A stretch of 64,000 nt of DNA from an uncultured Prevotellaceae bacterium (GCA_900314655.1 OMWC01000014.1:24917-88916); one strand, 5' to 3'; positions 9,004 to 17,309 are shown, counted from the first letter of the stretch. Numbers and translations are program-made. The notes: generated by a model from the letters alone, not told the origin.

Positions 9004-9438
9004 CTTTTCCGTTGCACTATAGTTGATGGTATAGGCATTGGCGCGGCGCAAAGCCTGTTTCACTTCGTTGATGACCTGCATGTCTGTCTCGCGGTCGGCT
9101 TTGATGGAAACCACCTGCCTTTTCATATCTTCGGGTTGCATACGCTGGCGTTCGGCCTTCACGTAAGCCTCCACATCATCCACGGTAGCCAGTTTGTCGT
9201 TCAGCTGGATACGTGTTTTGCCATCTGCCTTACCTATATAAATAAAGGTAACCGTCGATTTCTTCACCAGTTTGGTAATCTCCGTTCCGGCAGGCACCTG
9301 ATACTTCACCTTCAACGGAACGCTCCGCATATGAGTCACAATCATAAAAAAGAAGAGCACCGTGAATATGAGGTCAGGCAAGGCCGCTGTGTTCAGCCCT
9401 GGCATCTCTCTCTTCTCTCTATCTCTGAATATGCTCAT
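8992..9438 (-). CDS. ExbD/TolR family biopolymer transport protein (second copy)
   Basis: A 148-aa protein with a short cytoplasmic N-terminus (REKREMPGLNTAALPDLIF), one transmembrane helix (about 18-38) and a periplasmic domain. In the ExbD family the aspartate at the start of the helix (here in LPDLIFTVLFFFM) carries protons. With ExbB it forms a motor that uses proton flow to energise TonB- or Tol-type outer-membrane processes. It is the last gene of the exbB, small membrane protein, exbD, exbD operon; two divergent ExbD proteins per operon are normal in Bacteroidales. The stop lies within a simple ttcactc repeat, so the C-terminus (EKSEK) may be shaped by it. Confidence 0.92.
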   Translation of the reverse strand: MSIFRDREKREMPGLNTAALPDLIFTVLFFFMIVTHMRSVPLKVKYQVPAGTEITKLVKKSTVTFIYIGKADGKTRIQLNDKLATVDDVEAYVKAERQRMQPEDMKRQVVSIKADRETDMQVINEVKQALRRANAYTINYSATEKSEK

Positions 9439-9464
9439 TGTTTCCTGGTTTCAAGTTTCAGGTT

Positions 9465-10016
9465 TCAGTTATCGTTATCGTTAGGGTTAACGTTATCGTT
9501 ATCGCTACCGTCATACTCCTCCGCCACTCTTTGCGGATAAAATTGCTGAAGAGCCTCACGCTGACTTTCGCTGCATCGGCTGTAAGCCTTATGATACACT
9601 TTTACAGCCCGCTGCTCGCGCAACTGCCGATAAGCCGCCACAATCTCGTTTTGCAGATGAAAATAAGTATCGTAGTCCGACTTCGGGTCGGTCTTCACCT
9701 GCAGGATATGCTTCGTGCGCAACTGCTCCTGACCGGCAAAGGCCACGATGCGCTGGCGCACCTGCTTCATGCTCGTCAGGCTGTCGTCAACAAACAATTG
9801 CCCCTTCTCGTCAATCTCCAGCTTCATCACGTTCTCACGGCTCACATCCGTCAGCTGCTCCTGCTTGTCATTATCCAGAGGAGGCAGTTGCCGCTGAAGC
9901 CCCTGGTCACGATCCATCGAGGTCGTCACCAGGAAGAAGATGAGCAGCATGAACGAGATATCCGCTGTGGATGTCGTGTTCAGCGCAGGTATTTTGTGTG
10001 AGCGATGCTTAAACAT
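9465..10016 (-). CDS. ExbD/TolR family biopolymer transport protein (first copy), repeat-derived C-terminus
   Basis: A 183-aa ExbD-like protein: N-terminal RSHKIPALNTTSTADISFML with the conserved aspartate at the membrane edge, a single helix (about 22-40), then a periplasmic domain containing VKTDPKSDYDTYFHLQNEI. The last residues read DGSDNDNVNPNDNDN; they are encoded by a run of ATAACG/GTTATCG units (9470-9510), which suggests that a simple repeat expanded through the original stop region. The start overlaps the upstream small membrane protein gene. It works with ExbB (10479-11186) in the proton-driven motor. Confidence 0.92.
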   Translation of the reverse strand: MFKHRSHKIPALNTTSTADISFMLLIFFLVTTSMDRDQGLQRQLPPLDNDKQEQLTDVSRENVMKLEIDEKGQLFVDDSLTSMKQVRQRIVAFAGQEQLRTKHILQVKTDPKSDYDTYFHLQNEIVAAYRQLREQRAVKVYHKAYSRCSESQREALQQFYPQRVAEEYDGSDNDNVNPNDNDN

Positions 10017-10258
10017 ATAGTCAGGATTGCAACAATAAAGAGGATGACGACCGTCCAGATAAACATATCAGCCACGGAACCGCCGATGAGCCAGCTCAAC
10101 AACAAAGTCAAGCCGACCAGTCCCACCACGCCAATGGCCAGACGGTTACTGAGCCACGACTGCTCCCGCGAGTGTGCAGCCCGCCAAAGACTGAAGCCGG
10201 TAGTCAGCAAAGCTCCAGCCACAGCCACATACATCAGTATAATCATCATGTCAGCCAT
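9980..10258 (-). CDS. Small membrane protein of the ExbB/ExbD operon
   Basis: About 92 aa with three hydrophobic segments (MMIILMYVAVAGALLTTGF, then ones near residues 42-60 and 66-86). I prefer the ATG at 10258 (MADMMIIL); a start at 10276 (MNLKPRM) would use codons that come from the adjacent GTTTCAGG repeat. It sits between exbB and exbD and overlaps exbD by 37 bp. Proteins of this size are often found at this position in Bacteroidales ExbB/ExbD operons; no function is known to me. Confidence 0.7.
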   Translation of the reverse strand: MADMMIILMYVAVAGALLTTGFSLWRAAHSREQSWLSNRLAIGVVGLVGLTLLLSWLIGGSVADMFIWTVVILFIVAILTICLSIAHTKYLR

Positions 10259-10478
10259 ACGAGGTTTCAGGTTCAAGTTTTAAATTTCTTTCATTCATTT
10301 ATTCTGAAAGCGTTTTCTGAAGAAAACGATGACAAGTTCCAGGTTTCAAGTTTCAAGTTTCAGAAAAAGCCCGTGCGGAAGCTAATCGTCCTTGGACGCT
10401 TGCAAGGCAAGAAATTGCCACTTCGTTCTCGCTTCGCTCGCGATATCTCCGATATTCTTCACTCTTCACTCTTCACTC

Positions 10479-11186
10479 TTAACTTTTCACTTTCCCCAGC
10501 ACATCCAATAGCGAGATGGCCGATTCCTCCATCTGAGCCGTCAGGTGGTCAATCTTGGAGAGGATATAGTTATAGAACAACTGCAGGATCAAGGCCACGA
10601 TGATACCGAAGATAGTCGTGATCAGCGCCACCTTCATACCGCCTGCCACAATAGTAGGCGAAATGTCACCCGCAAACTCAATCTGGTCAAAAGCCATCAC
10701 CATACCAATCACCGTACCCAGGAATCCCAACGACGGAGCAATGGCGATACACAATGTAATCCACGAACAGCCCTTCTCCAGCTTGGCCAACTGCACCGAA
10801 CCGTAACTCTGAATAGAGCGCTCGATGGAATCCATCGGTTCCTTGATGCGCAGCAGCCCCTGATAGCAGATACTGGCCACGGGACCACGAGTCTCACGGC
10901 AAAGCGTCTTAGCTCCTTCCACATCACCCTCTTCCACCTTCTTTTCAATGTCGGCCATCAGCCGTTTGGCATTAATCTCCGAAAGAGAAAGATAGATGAT
11001 GCGCTCAATGCAGAAAGCCAGACCTATCACCAATACGGCGGCTATGACCGACATAAAGCCATTGCCACCCTCCACGAATTTGTCACGGAGCGTCTGGTGC
11101 AGCCCTGTCTCCTCCTCTTGCGCCCATAAAGGCAAAGAGAAGAACAGCATCCAGCCCATCGCTCCTATCTTCATTAAAAGCTTCAT
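10479..11186 (-). CDS. ExbB/TolQ/MotA family proton channel
   Basis: A 235-aa inner-membrane protein. It has an N-terminal signal-like hydrophobic segment, a first membrane helix (about 40-62, MSVIAAVLVIGLAFCIERII), a cytoplasmic domain, and the paired C-terminal helices with the family signature ITLCIAIAPSLGFLGTVIGM and TIVAGGMKVALITTIFGIIVAL. ExbB pentamers surround an ExbD dimer and drive energy transfer to the outer membrane. First gene of the minus-strand operon with a small membrane protein and two ExbD genes; a gap of about 200 bp with simple repeats separates it from the next gene. The promoter is at 11236-11243. Confidence 0.95.
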   Translation of the reverse strand: MKLLMKIGAMGWMLFFSLPLWAQEEETGLHQTLRDKFVEGGNGFMSVIAAVLVIGLAFCIERIIYLSLSEINAKRLMADIEKKVEEGDVEGAKTLCRETRGPVASICYQGLLRIKEPMDSIERSIQSYGSVQLAKLEKGCSWITLCIAIAPSLGFLGTVIGMVMAFDQIEFAGDISPTIVAGGMKVALITTIFGIIVALILQLFYNYILSKIDHLTAQMEESAISLLDVLGKVKS

Positions 11187-11235
11187 TTTCAGTCTAAATC
11201 TTACGAATTCTAACGAATAACCTCTATTTTGGTTG

Positions 11236-11243
11236 CAAAATTA
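11236..11243 (-). promoter_or_regulatory. -7 box of the exbB operon
   Basis: TAATTTTG on the minus strand matches TAnnTTTG, 50 bp before the exbB start. It lies exactly at the left edge of the 76-bp tandem duplication; the corresponding site of the second copy reads TAATTTTA and has lost the final G. Confidence 0.65.
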
Positions 11244-11387
11244 CGAATAAGTGAGCACAAAAGCAAATAAAACTTGTTTTAATTTGTTTTGTCGAACGAA
11301 AGTAATTTATCTAAAATTACGAATAAGTGAGCACAAAAGCAAATAAAACTTGTTTTAATTTGTTTTGTCGAACGAAAGTAATTTATC
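11237..11387. repeat. 76-bp perfect tandem duplication upstream of exbB
   Basis: The sequence 11237-11311 recurs base for base at 11313-11387 (offset 76). The unit includes the exbB promoter's upstream part and the phrase TTGTTTTGTCGAACGAAAG. Lack of divergence points to a recent duplication. Confidence 0.9.
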
Positions 11388-11412
11388 CAAATAGTTAATC
11401 TTGTTCTTTTCA

Positions 11413-11650
11413 TCATTCTTCCGTATCAGTTATTCGCACTGATTCTGCGGAGTGTATCCGGGAGCGATAGGAGCGAACAGTATTCTGGCTGATGGCTATT
11501 GATTTGTTCAGGTATTCCTCTGCCTTATTTGCATCAGTATCTATAAAGGCGTTGCCGATGTTTATGTAGAAAGCTGCTCGTTTTTTTCTTGAAGGTTTTC
11601 AACAAGGGGTATGCACTTATTCAGATAGTAAAATGCAGAATCATTTTTAA
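11413..11650 (-). pseudogene. Frameshifted C-terminal remnant of a TPR protein
   Basis: On the minus strand the first piece reads NDSAFYYLNKCIPLVENLQE and then runs into a stop; after a shift at a run of seven A residues it continues as RAAFYINIGNAFIDTDANKA and EEYLNKSIAISQNTV and ends at a TGA at 11415-11413. The helical spacing (AFYxNxGNAF, AEEYLNKSIAI) is that of tetratricopeptide repeats, as in Bacteroidetes TPR sensor/regulator proteins. No start or upstream domain is present, so this is a decayed fragment. Confidence 0.6.
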
Positions 11651-11775
11651 ACATTATCGTCGCCCTTTGCCTGATTGGTGCTTCCATCATGGGAAGCCTG
11701 GCATGGTGCTGCTATCAAAAGATGCAGGCCTATGATGAACAGATAGAGATTGTCGCAGCAGACAGTATCTTATGA
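11632..11775 (+). pseudogene. Short remnant with one membrane segment
   Basis: The plus frame ending in TGA at 11773-11775 reads IVALCLIGASIMGSLAWCCY followed by QKMQAYDEQIEIVAADSIL. A membrane helix followed by a charged stretch is reminiscent of the N-terminus of conjugative-transposon TraK proteins, but the piece is too short to identify and has no proper start. Confidence 0.3.
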
Positions 11776-11880
11776 GCAAAAGTTATCTGTATGTTTAGGT
11801 AATAGATGTAGTGTTTTTAAAGTGTTTCAGAAACATAAAACACTTCACGAAATAATGTAACTTACGCGATAACAAGGGGT

Positions 11881-12427
11881 TGTGGTGAAGGGTTAAGACC
11901 CACCCCAACTGGAGACCCACCCCAACCCTCCCTGTTTAGGGAGGGAGTCCTGTGAGGAATAAGGTTAGGGTTATCGTTGACATTTTTGTCTCTTTGTGTT
12001 CCATTAAAAAACAAAAATCTTCAAAAATCTAACGCAAATCTTTCCTCATAATCTACATTTTTGTGGGATTATCGTAGATTTTTGTCTTATTCATTTGTTT
12101 TCTAAAAATAATCTAGAAAGTTCATTCCATTCGATGATGTTTTGCCTTCCAAAGTATCATCAAACGGACTTCAAAACATCATAGATTGAAGACCAAAACA
12201 TCATCGAACGGAATACCTGTTATCCAAGAGACTAAGATTTTGGAAGTCTAAATGTATCATTTGCAAGGCGTAACTCTATCATTTACGATGCACAAGTGAC
12301 ACATTTACGAATGGCCTGTTCGAAAAGCTCCCTCCCTAAGCAGGGAGGGCTGGGGTGGGTCTCCAGTTGGGGTGGGTCTCCAGTTGGGGTGGGTCTCCCT
12401 GTTTGGTCTTCTTCAAACCCTTCACCG
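11881..12427 (-). repeat. Intergenic repeat element A (inverted relative to element B)
   Basis: Bounded by TGTGGTGAAGGGTT (11881-11894) and AAACCCTTCACCG (near 12416-12428), inverted copies of one another. Read on the minus strand it has, in order, the C/G-rich hairpin module (12330-12400), a core matching element B (12243-12312, with CGTAAATGATAGAGTTACG), and 22-bp units (12151-12172, 12173-12194, 12195-12217) sharing CATCATMGAWYGRA. A second C/G hairpin with CCCTCCCTGTTTAGGGAGGG sits at its left end (near 11928-11947). Confidence 0.7.
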
Positions 12428-12573
12428 TAAAGCACAGAAATGCAGGTTGTTGCGCGGAATCATGAATAGTTTTCACGACAGATGAACTATATGTATTGAG
12501 GACACTTGTTGATAACCGCTCCGCATAGAGAGATAAATATTGTAAAAAATTTCATGGTTCGCTATAAATTTTG

Positions 12574-12581
12574 TATTTTTG
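12574..12581 (+). promoter_or_regulatory. -7 box of the aminopeptidase P gene
   Basis: TATTTTTG matches TAnnTTTG and precedes the ATG at 12609 by 27 bp. Confidence 0.7.
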
Positions 12582-12608
12582 CAGATTGAAAACCTAAAAC
12601 AAGCAAAG

Positions 12609-14000
12609 ATGTTTAAGAAAGAAGTATATATTGAACGCCGTAAAGAACTGCGAAACAACGTGGAAAGCGGCATTATCCTGCTCTTCGGCAACAATGAGGC
12701 TCCCTGCAACTATCCGGGCAATGCCTACTATCCGATGCGTCAGGATTCTTCGTTCCTGTATTATTTCGGACAGCAGCGCGACGGGCTGGTGGGTGTGATT
12801 GACATCGACAACGGCACGGAGACGCTGGTGGGCGATGACATCGACATTGAGGATATCGTATGGTTCGGGTCGGTGGATTCCGTCAGAGACATGGCCGATC
12901 AGGTGGGCGTAGCCCTCACGGCTCCCATGAAGCAGCTGCAGATTATCTGCAACGAGGCACTCAGGCTGAAGCGGAAGATTCATTTCCTGCCGCCTTACCG
13001 CCACGACACGAAGATACAGCTGTTCGACCTGCTGGGCATTCATCCCGCACAACAGAAGGAATCGGCTTCGACGGAACTCATCATGACCATTGTACACATG
13101 AGGGAAGTGAAGTCGGAACTGGAGATTGCAGAGATTGAGAAGGCTTGTGCCGTGGGCTACGAGATGCACACGACGGCCATGCGGCTGACACGTCCCGGCG
13201 TGACGGAGAAATATGTCGGCGGACAGGTGGATGGCATGGCCCACTCGTTGGGTATGCACGAGAGTTTTGCCACCATCTTCACGCAGCACGGTGAGATCAT
13301 GCATGGCAATCCTTCGTTCAACAAACTGGAGGAAGGCCGTCTGGCGCTCTGTGATGCCGGTGCGGAGAACGAGGAGTTCTACTGCTCTGACAATACCCGC
13401 ACATATCCCGTGAGCGGCAAGTTCACCCAACGACAACTGGAAATCTACAGCATCGTGGAGGCCTGTCACGACTACGTGCTCGACGTGGCCAAGCCGGGTA
13501 TCCTGTGGTATGACGTGCACATGGAAGTGTGCCGTATGATGACACGCCGACTGAAGGAAGTGGGACTGATGAAGGGCGATGTGGAAGAAGCCGTACAGGC
13601 TGGTGCGCACGCCATGTTCCTGCCTCACGGACTGGGTCACATGATGGGTATGGACGTACACGACATGGAAGGTCTGGGGCAGAACTTTGTGGGATTCGAC
13701 GATGAGATACAGCCCTCCACCCAGTTTGGCACCAATGCCCTTCGCTGCGGCAAACGGCTGAAGGAGGGTTTCGTGATGACCGACGAGCCTGGTATCTACT
13801 TCATCCCTGCGCTTATCGACGAATGGCGCAGCCAGGGACTCCATAAGGATTTCATCAACTACGACCTGCTGGAGACCTATAAGGACTTCGGCGGCATCCG
13901 CATTGAGGACGATATCCTCATCACGAAGGATGGTTGCCGCTTCCTAGGAGAGAAGCGCATCCCGTATCATCCGGAGGACATGGAGGAATTGAGAAAATGA
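12609..14000 (+). CDS. pepP: Xaa-Pro aminopeptidase (aminopeptidase P, M24 family)
   Basis: A metallopeptidase that removes N-terminal residues next to proline. About 463 aa: N-terminal AMP_N domain (MFKKEVYIERRKELRN, CNYPGNAYYPMRQDSSFLYY) and C-terminal pita-bread domain with the metal ligands visible in LCDAGAENEEFYCSDNTRTYP (two Asp), FLPHGLGHMMGMDVHD (His), MTDEPGIYFIP and GIRIEDDILI (Glu). The ATG at 12609 is chosen; the frame is open further upstream but the earlier TTG lies in the promoter box. It stands just before a C1 peptidase gene, so both may serve intracellular or periplasmic peptide breakdown. Confidence 0.95.
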   Translation: MFKKEVYIERRKELRNNVESGIILLFGNNEAPCNYPGNAYYPMRQDSSFLYYFGQQRDGLVGVIDIDNGTETLVGDDIDIEDIVWFGSVDSVRDMADQVGVALTAPMKQLQIICNEALRLKRKIHFLPPYRHDTKIQLFDLLGIHPAQQKESASTELIMTIVHMREVKSELEIAEIEKACAVGYEMHTTAMRLTRPGVTEKYVGGQVDGMAHSLGMHESFATIFTQHGEIMHGNPSFNKLEEGRLALCDAGAENEEFYCSDNTRTYPVSGKFTQRQLEIYSIVEACHDYVLDVAKPGILWYDVHMEVCRMMTRRLKEVGLMKGDVEEAVQAGAHAMFLPHGLGHMMGMDVHDMEGLGQNFVGFDDEIQPSTQFGTNALRCGKRLKEGFVMTDEPGIYFIPALIDEWRSQGLHKDFINYDLLETYKDFGGIRIEDDILITKDGCRFLGEKRIPYHPEDMEELRK

Positions 14001-14040
14001 GAAATTGAGAGAATGAGAAAATGAGAAATTGAGAAATTTC
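13985..14040. repeat. Simple repeat (gagaaattgaga / gagaaaatgaga)
   Basis: Purine-rich units of 9-10 bp begin in the last codons of pepP (EELRK) and continue for about 40 bp beyond its stop. The last codons of the gene may derive from the repeat. Confidence 0.6.
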
Positions 14041-14157
14041 GTGCAAACGATGGCAGAGCCAAGCTTGCTTGAGCTATGCTGAGTGCAGCCGAAATTCATG
14101 AACAAGTTCATAAATTGAGAAATTAATATAGAAACATTATTCAGAAAAGAACAAAAA

Positions 14158-15360
14158 ATGAAGAAAATCATGACTTTGGCACTCTTGGCTATGATGGCCA
14201 TCGGTGCACAGGCGGAAGAGAAGAAGGATTCGGTGAATCCCAACAAGCCTGTATTCACAACGATCAAGGAACTGCCCATCACCAGCGTGAAGAACCAGAA
14301 CCGCTCAGGCACGTGCTGGGCCTACTCTACCCTCTCGTTCTTTGAGAGCGAAATCCTAAAGAAGACGGGCAAGACCTACGACCTCTCAGAGATGTTCGTG
14401 GCCAACAAGGACTATATGGACCGTGCGTGGCTGACCGTGCGCATGCATGGAGATAGCCAGTTCTCACAGGGCGGTTCGGCAGGCGACGTGCTGGTCATCC
14501 TGCGCGAAAAGGGTATCGTGCCTGAAACAGCTATGGCAGCTCCCGGCAGTATGACGGGTGACTCGCTGGCTAACTTCAACGAGTTCTTCTCGGTGATGGA
14601 ACCTTACGTGGCCGCCGTCAGCAAGAGTTCTGCCAAGAAGATGTCGGGACAGTGGGCCGTAGGTCTGCAGGGCATTCTCGACGCCTATCTGGGCAAGTGT
14701 CCCGATGAGTTCACCTACGAAGGAAAGAAATACACCCCGAAGAGTTTCGCCCAGAGCCTCGGACTGGACTGGAACGACTACGTGAGCATCACGAGCTACA
14801 CACACCATCCCTTCTACACCGACTTTGCCGTAGAAGTGCAGGACAACTGGCGCTGGGAGCGTTCCTACAACGTGCCGATGGACGAGATGATGCGCATCAT
14901 CGACAACGCACTCGCCAATGGCTACACCGTGGCCTGGGGCGGTGACGTGAGCAGCGACGGCTTCACCCGCGACGGACTGGGCATTGCCGTTGACGACAAG
15001 GCCACACAGAGTCTGGCCGGAAGCGATCAGGCCAAATGGACCAAGATGACGGCTGCCAAGAAGAAGAGCGTCATCGACTCGCTGGGCGTGAAGGCTCCTG
15101 AGATTGTTCCCACACAGGAACTCCGCCAGCAGGAGTTTGACAACTGGACGCTGACCGACGACCACGGCATGCACATCTACGGCGTGGCCAAAGACCAGAA
15201 CGGCAAGGAATACTACATGGTGAAGAACTCGTGGGGCATCACCGGCAACTACAAGGGAATCTGGTACATGACCAAGAGTTTCGTTGCTGCCAACACGATG
15301 GATTTCATGGTCAACAAGAACGCCATTCCCAAGGATATCCGCAAGAAGCTGGGCATCTGA
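14158..15360 (+). CDS. Exported C1-family cysteine peptidase (bleomycin hydrolase / PepC-like)
   Basis: A 400-aa protein with a signal peptide (MKKIMTLALLAMMAIGAQA). The papain-like catalytic residues are visible: Cys53 in NRSGTCWAYSTLSFFESE, His in DDHGMHIYGVAKD, and Asn in YMVKNSWGITGNYKG. The LSEMFVANKDYMDRAWLTV region and the order of motifs are those of aminopeptidase C / bleomycin hydrolase. Those enzymes are normally cytoplasmic hexamers, but Bacteroidetes homologues often carry signal peptides and act in the periplasm. It follows pepP by about 150 bp on the same strand and is followed by a strong terminator. Confidence 0.93.
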   Translation: MKKIMTLALLAMMAIGAQAEEKKDSVNPNKPVFTTIKELPITSVKNQNRSGTCWAYSTLSFFESEILKKTGKTYDLSEMFVANKDYMDRAWLTVRMHGDSQFSQGGSAGDVLVILREKGIVPETAMAAPGSMTGDSLANFNEFFSVMEPYVAAVSKSSAKKMSGQWAVGLQGILDAYLGKCPDEFTYEGKKYTPKSFAQSLGLDWNDYVSITSYTHHPFYTDFAVEVQDNWRWERSYNVPMDEMMRIIDNALANGYTVAWGGDVSSDGFTRDGLGIAVDDKATQSLAGSDQAKWTKMTAAKKKSVIDSLGVKAPEIVPTQELRQQEFDNWTLTDDHGMHIYGVAKDQNGKEYYMVKNSWGITGNYKGIWYMTKSFVAANTMDFMVNKNAIPKDIRKKLGI

Positions 15361-15426
15361 GCATGCACTCGCCTACCCGTCCCTGCCCGGGGTGAGGGGA
15401 AGCGGAATTTAATTTCCAAACGTTAA

Positions 15427-15478
15427 AAAAGCAGTGGTTTTTGAAGATTTTTGTCAAAAGCCACTGCTCTTTCGTTTT
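15427..15478 (+). terminator. Rho-independent terminator after the C1 peptidase gene
   Basis: AGCAGTGG...TTTTTGA pairs with TCAAAAGCCACTGCT across a short loop, and T-rich sequence (CTTTCGTTTTTATTTG) follows. Confidence 0.8.
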
Positions 15479-15485
15479 TATTTGT

Positions 15486-15515
15486 TAACTTTGGAGCGCA
15501 TTATGTGCATAATGC
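15486..15515 (+). promoter_or_regulatory. Promoter of recJ-recQ with an overlapping palindrome
   Basis: The -7 box TAACTTTG (15486-15493) is followed by GCATTATG-TG-CATAATGC (15498-15515), a perfect 8-bp inverted repeat that would cover the transcription start and the first transcribed bases. This is a plausible operator, by inference only. Confidence 0.55.
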
Positions 15516-15581
15516 ACAAACCTACCATATACCCGTTTCAACAGCGGCCCCCTATAGGAAAAGAAAATAAAAACGATATAA

Positions 15582-17309
15582 ATGCATTTCAAATGGAATT
15601 ACGAAGCACCTACACCACAGCAGATTCAGGCGGCTGAAGACCTCGGCAGCAAGTTGGGTATCAGCCACTTGCTGGCGCGAATCCTTTTGCGCAGAGGCAT
15701 CACCACTGAGTCGGCGGCAAAGCGTTACTTCCGTCCACAACTGAACGACCTCATCAATCCCTTCCTGATGAAGGATATGGACGTGGCCGTGGACCGTCTG
15801 AACGACGCGATGGGACGCAAGGAGCGCATCATGGTGTACGGCGACTACGATGTAGATGGATGCACGGCTGTTGCGCTGGTGTATAAATTCCTGCAGCGTT
15901 TCTATTCCAACATTGAATACTATATCCCCGACCGCTACGACGAAGGATATGGTGTGAGCAAGAAAGGAATAGACTATGCCAAGCAGGCTGGTGTGAAACT
16001 TATCATCATCCTCGATTGCGGTATCAAGGCCATCGAGGAGATAGCCTATGCCAAGGAACAGGGCATAGACTTCATTATCTGCGACCACCACGTACCCGAC
16101 GAGGTGATGCCTCCGGCAGTGGCCATCCTCAACCCCAAGCGTGAGGACGACCCCTACCCCTTCAAGCATCTCTGCGGATGCGGCGTGGGCTTCAAGTTCA
16201 TGCAGGCTTTTGCCAAAAACAACGGCATACCATTCTCGCAACTGATCCCGCTGCTCGACTTTGTGGCCGTGGCCATCTCGGCAGACATTGTGCCCGTAGT
16301 GGATGAGAATCGCATCCTGGCCTATCACGGACTGAAACAACTCAACCAGAATCCGACCGTCGGACTGAAATCAATCATCGACATCTGCGGCCTCTCCGGG
16401 CGCGACATCTCGATGAGCGACATCGTGTTCAAGATCGGTCCCCGCATCAATGCCTCCGGCCGTATGGAGAACGGCAAGGAGAGCGTGGACCTGCTGGTAG
16501 AGAAGGATTACAACAGCGCCCTGGAGAAAGCCAAGCACATCAACGAATACAACGAGCAGCGACGCGACATTGACAAGCAGATGACCGAAGAGGCCAACCA
16601 AATCGTGGCTCGCATCGAAAATCAGTACAAGCGGAAGTCCATCGTTCTCTATGACGAGAACTGGAAGAAGGGCGTCATCGGCATCGTGGCTTCCCGTCTG
16701 ACGGAAATCTACTACCGTCCCACGGTGGTCATCACTCGCGACGGAGACCTTGCCACGGGTTCTGCCCGCTCCATAGCAGGTTTCGATGTGTATAGCGCCA
16801 TCAAGAGTTGTCGCGACCTGCTGGTCAACTTCGGCGGCCATACCTATGCCGCCGGCATCACCCTCAGATGGAAGGACGTGCCAGAATTCCGCAACCGTTT
16901 CCTGAAGTATGTGGAAGAGCATATCATGCCCCAGCAGACAGAGGCATCGCTCGATATCGATGTGGTGGTTGACTTCAAGGACATCACCCGCAAACTCCAT
17001 AACGACCTGAAACGCTTCGGCCCGTTTGGTCCCGGCAATGAGAAGCCTGTGTTCTGCACGAAGAACGTCTATGACTTCGGCACTTCCAAGGTGGTAGGCC
17101 GCGAGCAGGAGCATATCAAACTCGAACTCGTAGATTCCAAGTCGAACAACGTGATGAACGGCATCGCTTTCGGACAGAGTGCCTCAGCCCGTTACATCAA
17201 GAGTAAGCGCGCCTTCGACATTGCCTATACCATCGAAGACAATATCTACAAGCACGGCGACGTGCAGTTGCAGATAGAGGACATCCGGGCATCGGAAGAC
17301 GAAGAGTGA
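15582..17309 (+). CDS. recJ: Single-stranded-DNA-specific exonuclease RecJ
   Basis: 5'-3' exonuclease of recombination and mismatch repair. The 575-aa protein has the DHH-family motifs MVYGDYDVDGCTAVALVY, LDCGIKAIEEI, CDHHVPDE (the DHH signature) and CGCGVGFKFMQAF, then the DHHA1 domain with SARSIAGFDVYSAI and NFGGHTYAAGITL, and a C-terminal OB-like domain (FGPGNEKPVF). Full length for the family. recQ follows after 37 bp, giving a recJ-recQ unit; in RecF-type recombination RecQ unwinds and RecJ degrades the 5' strand, so co-expression makes sense. Confidence 0.97.
   Translation: MHFKWNYEAPTPQQIQAAEDLGSKLGISHLLARILLRRGITTESAAKRYFRPQLNDLINPFLMKDMDVAVDRLNDAMGRKERIMVYGDYDVDGCTAVALVYKFLQRFYSNIEYYIPDRYDEGYGVSKKGIDYAKQAGVKLIIILDCGIKAIEEIAYAKEQGIDFIICDHHVPDEVMPPAVAILNPKREDDPYPFKHLCGCGVGFKFMQAFAKNNGIPFSQLIPLLDFVAVAISADIVPVVDENRILAYHGLKQLNQNPTVGLKSIIDICGLSGRDISMSDIVFKIGPRINASGRMENGKESVDLLVEKDYNSALEKAKHINEYNEQRRDIDKQMTEEANQIVARIENQYKRKSIVLYDENWKKGVIGIVASRLTEIYYRPTVVITRDGDLATGSARSIAGFDVYSAIKSCRDLLVNFGGHTYAAGITLRWKDVPEFRNRFLKYVEEHIMPQQTEASLDIDVVVDFKDITRKLHNDLKRFGPFGPGNEKPVFCTKNVYDFGTSKVVGREQEHIKLELVDSKSNNVMNGIAFGQSASARYIKSKRAFDIAYTIEDNIYKHGDVQLQIEDIRASEDEE

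Larger units (their letters stand above)
11388..12608. other. Gene-poor region of about 1.2 kb between exbB and the aminopeptidase gene
   Basis: No intact gene is visible. From left to right it holds a frameshifted TPR remnant (11413-11650, minus), a short membrane-segment remnant ending at 11775 (plus), a stretch with no recognisable feature, repeat element A (about 11881-12427), and the promoter of the aminopeptidase P gene (12574-12581). Confidence 0.7.

Noticed and set aside
12594..13844. 416-aa open frame opposite the aminopeptidase P gene
   Set aside because: Antisense shadow of a clear M24 peptidase gene; very rich in His and Val with no motif.
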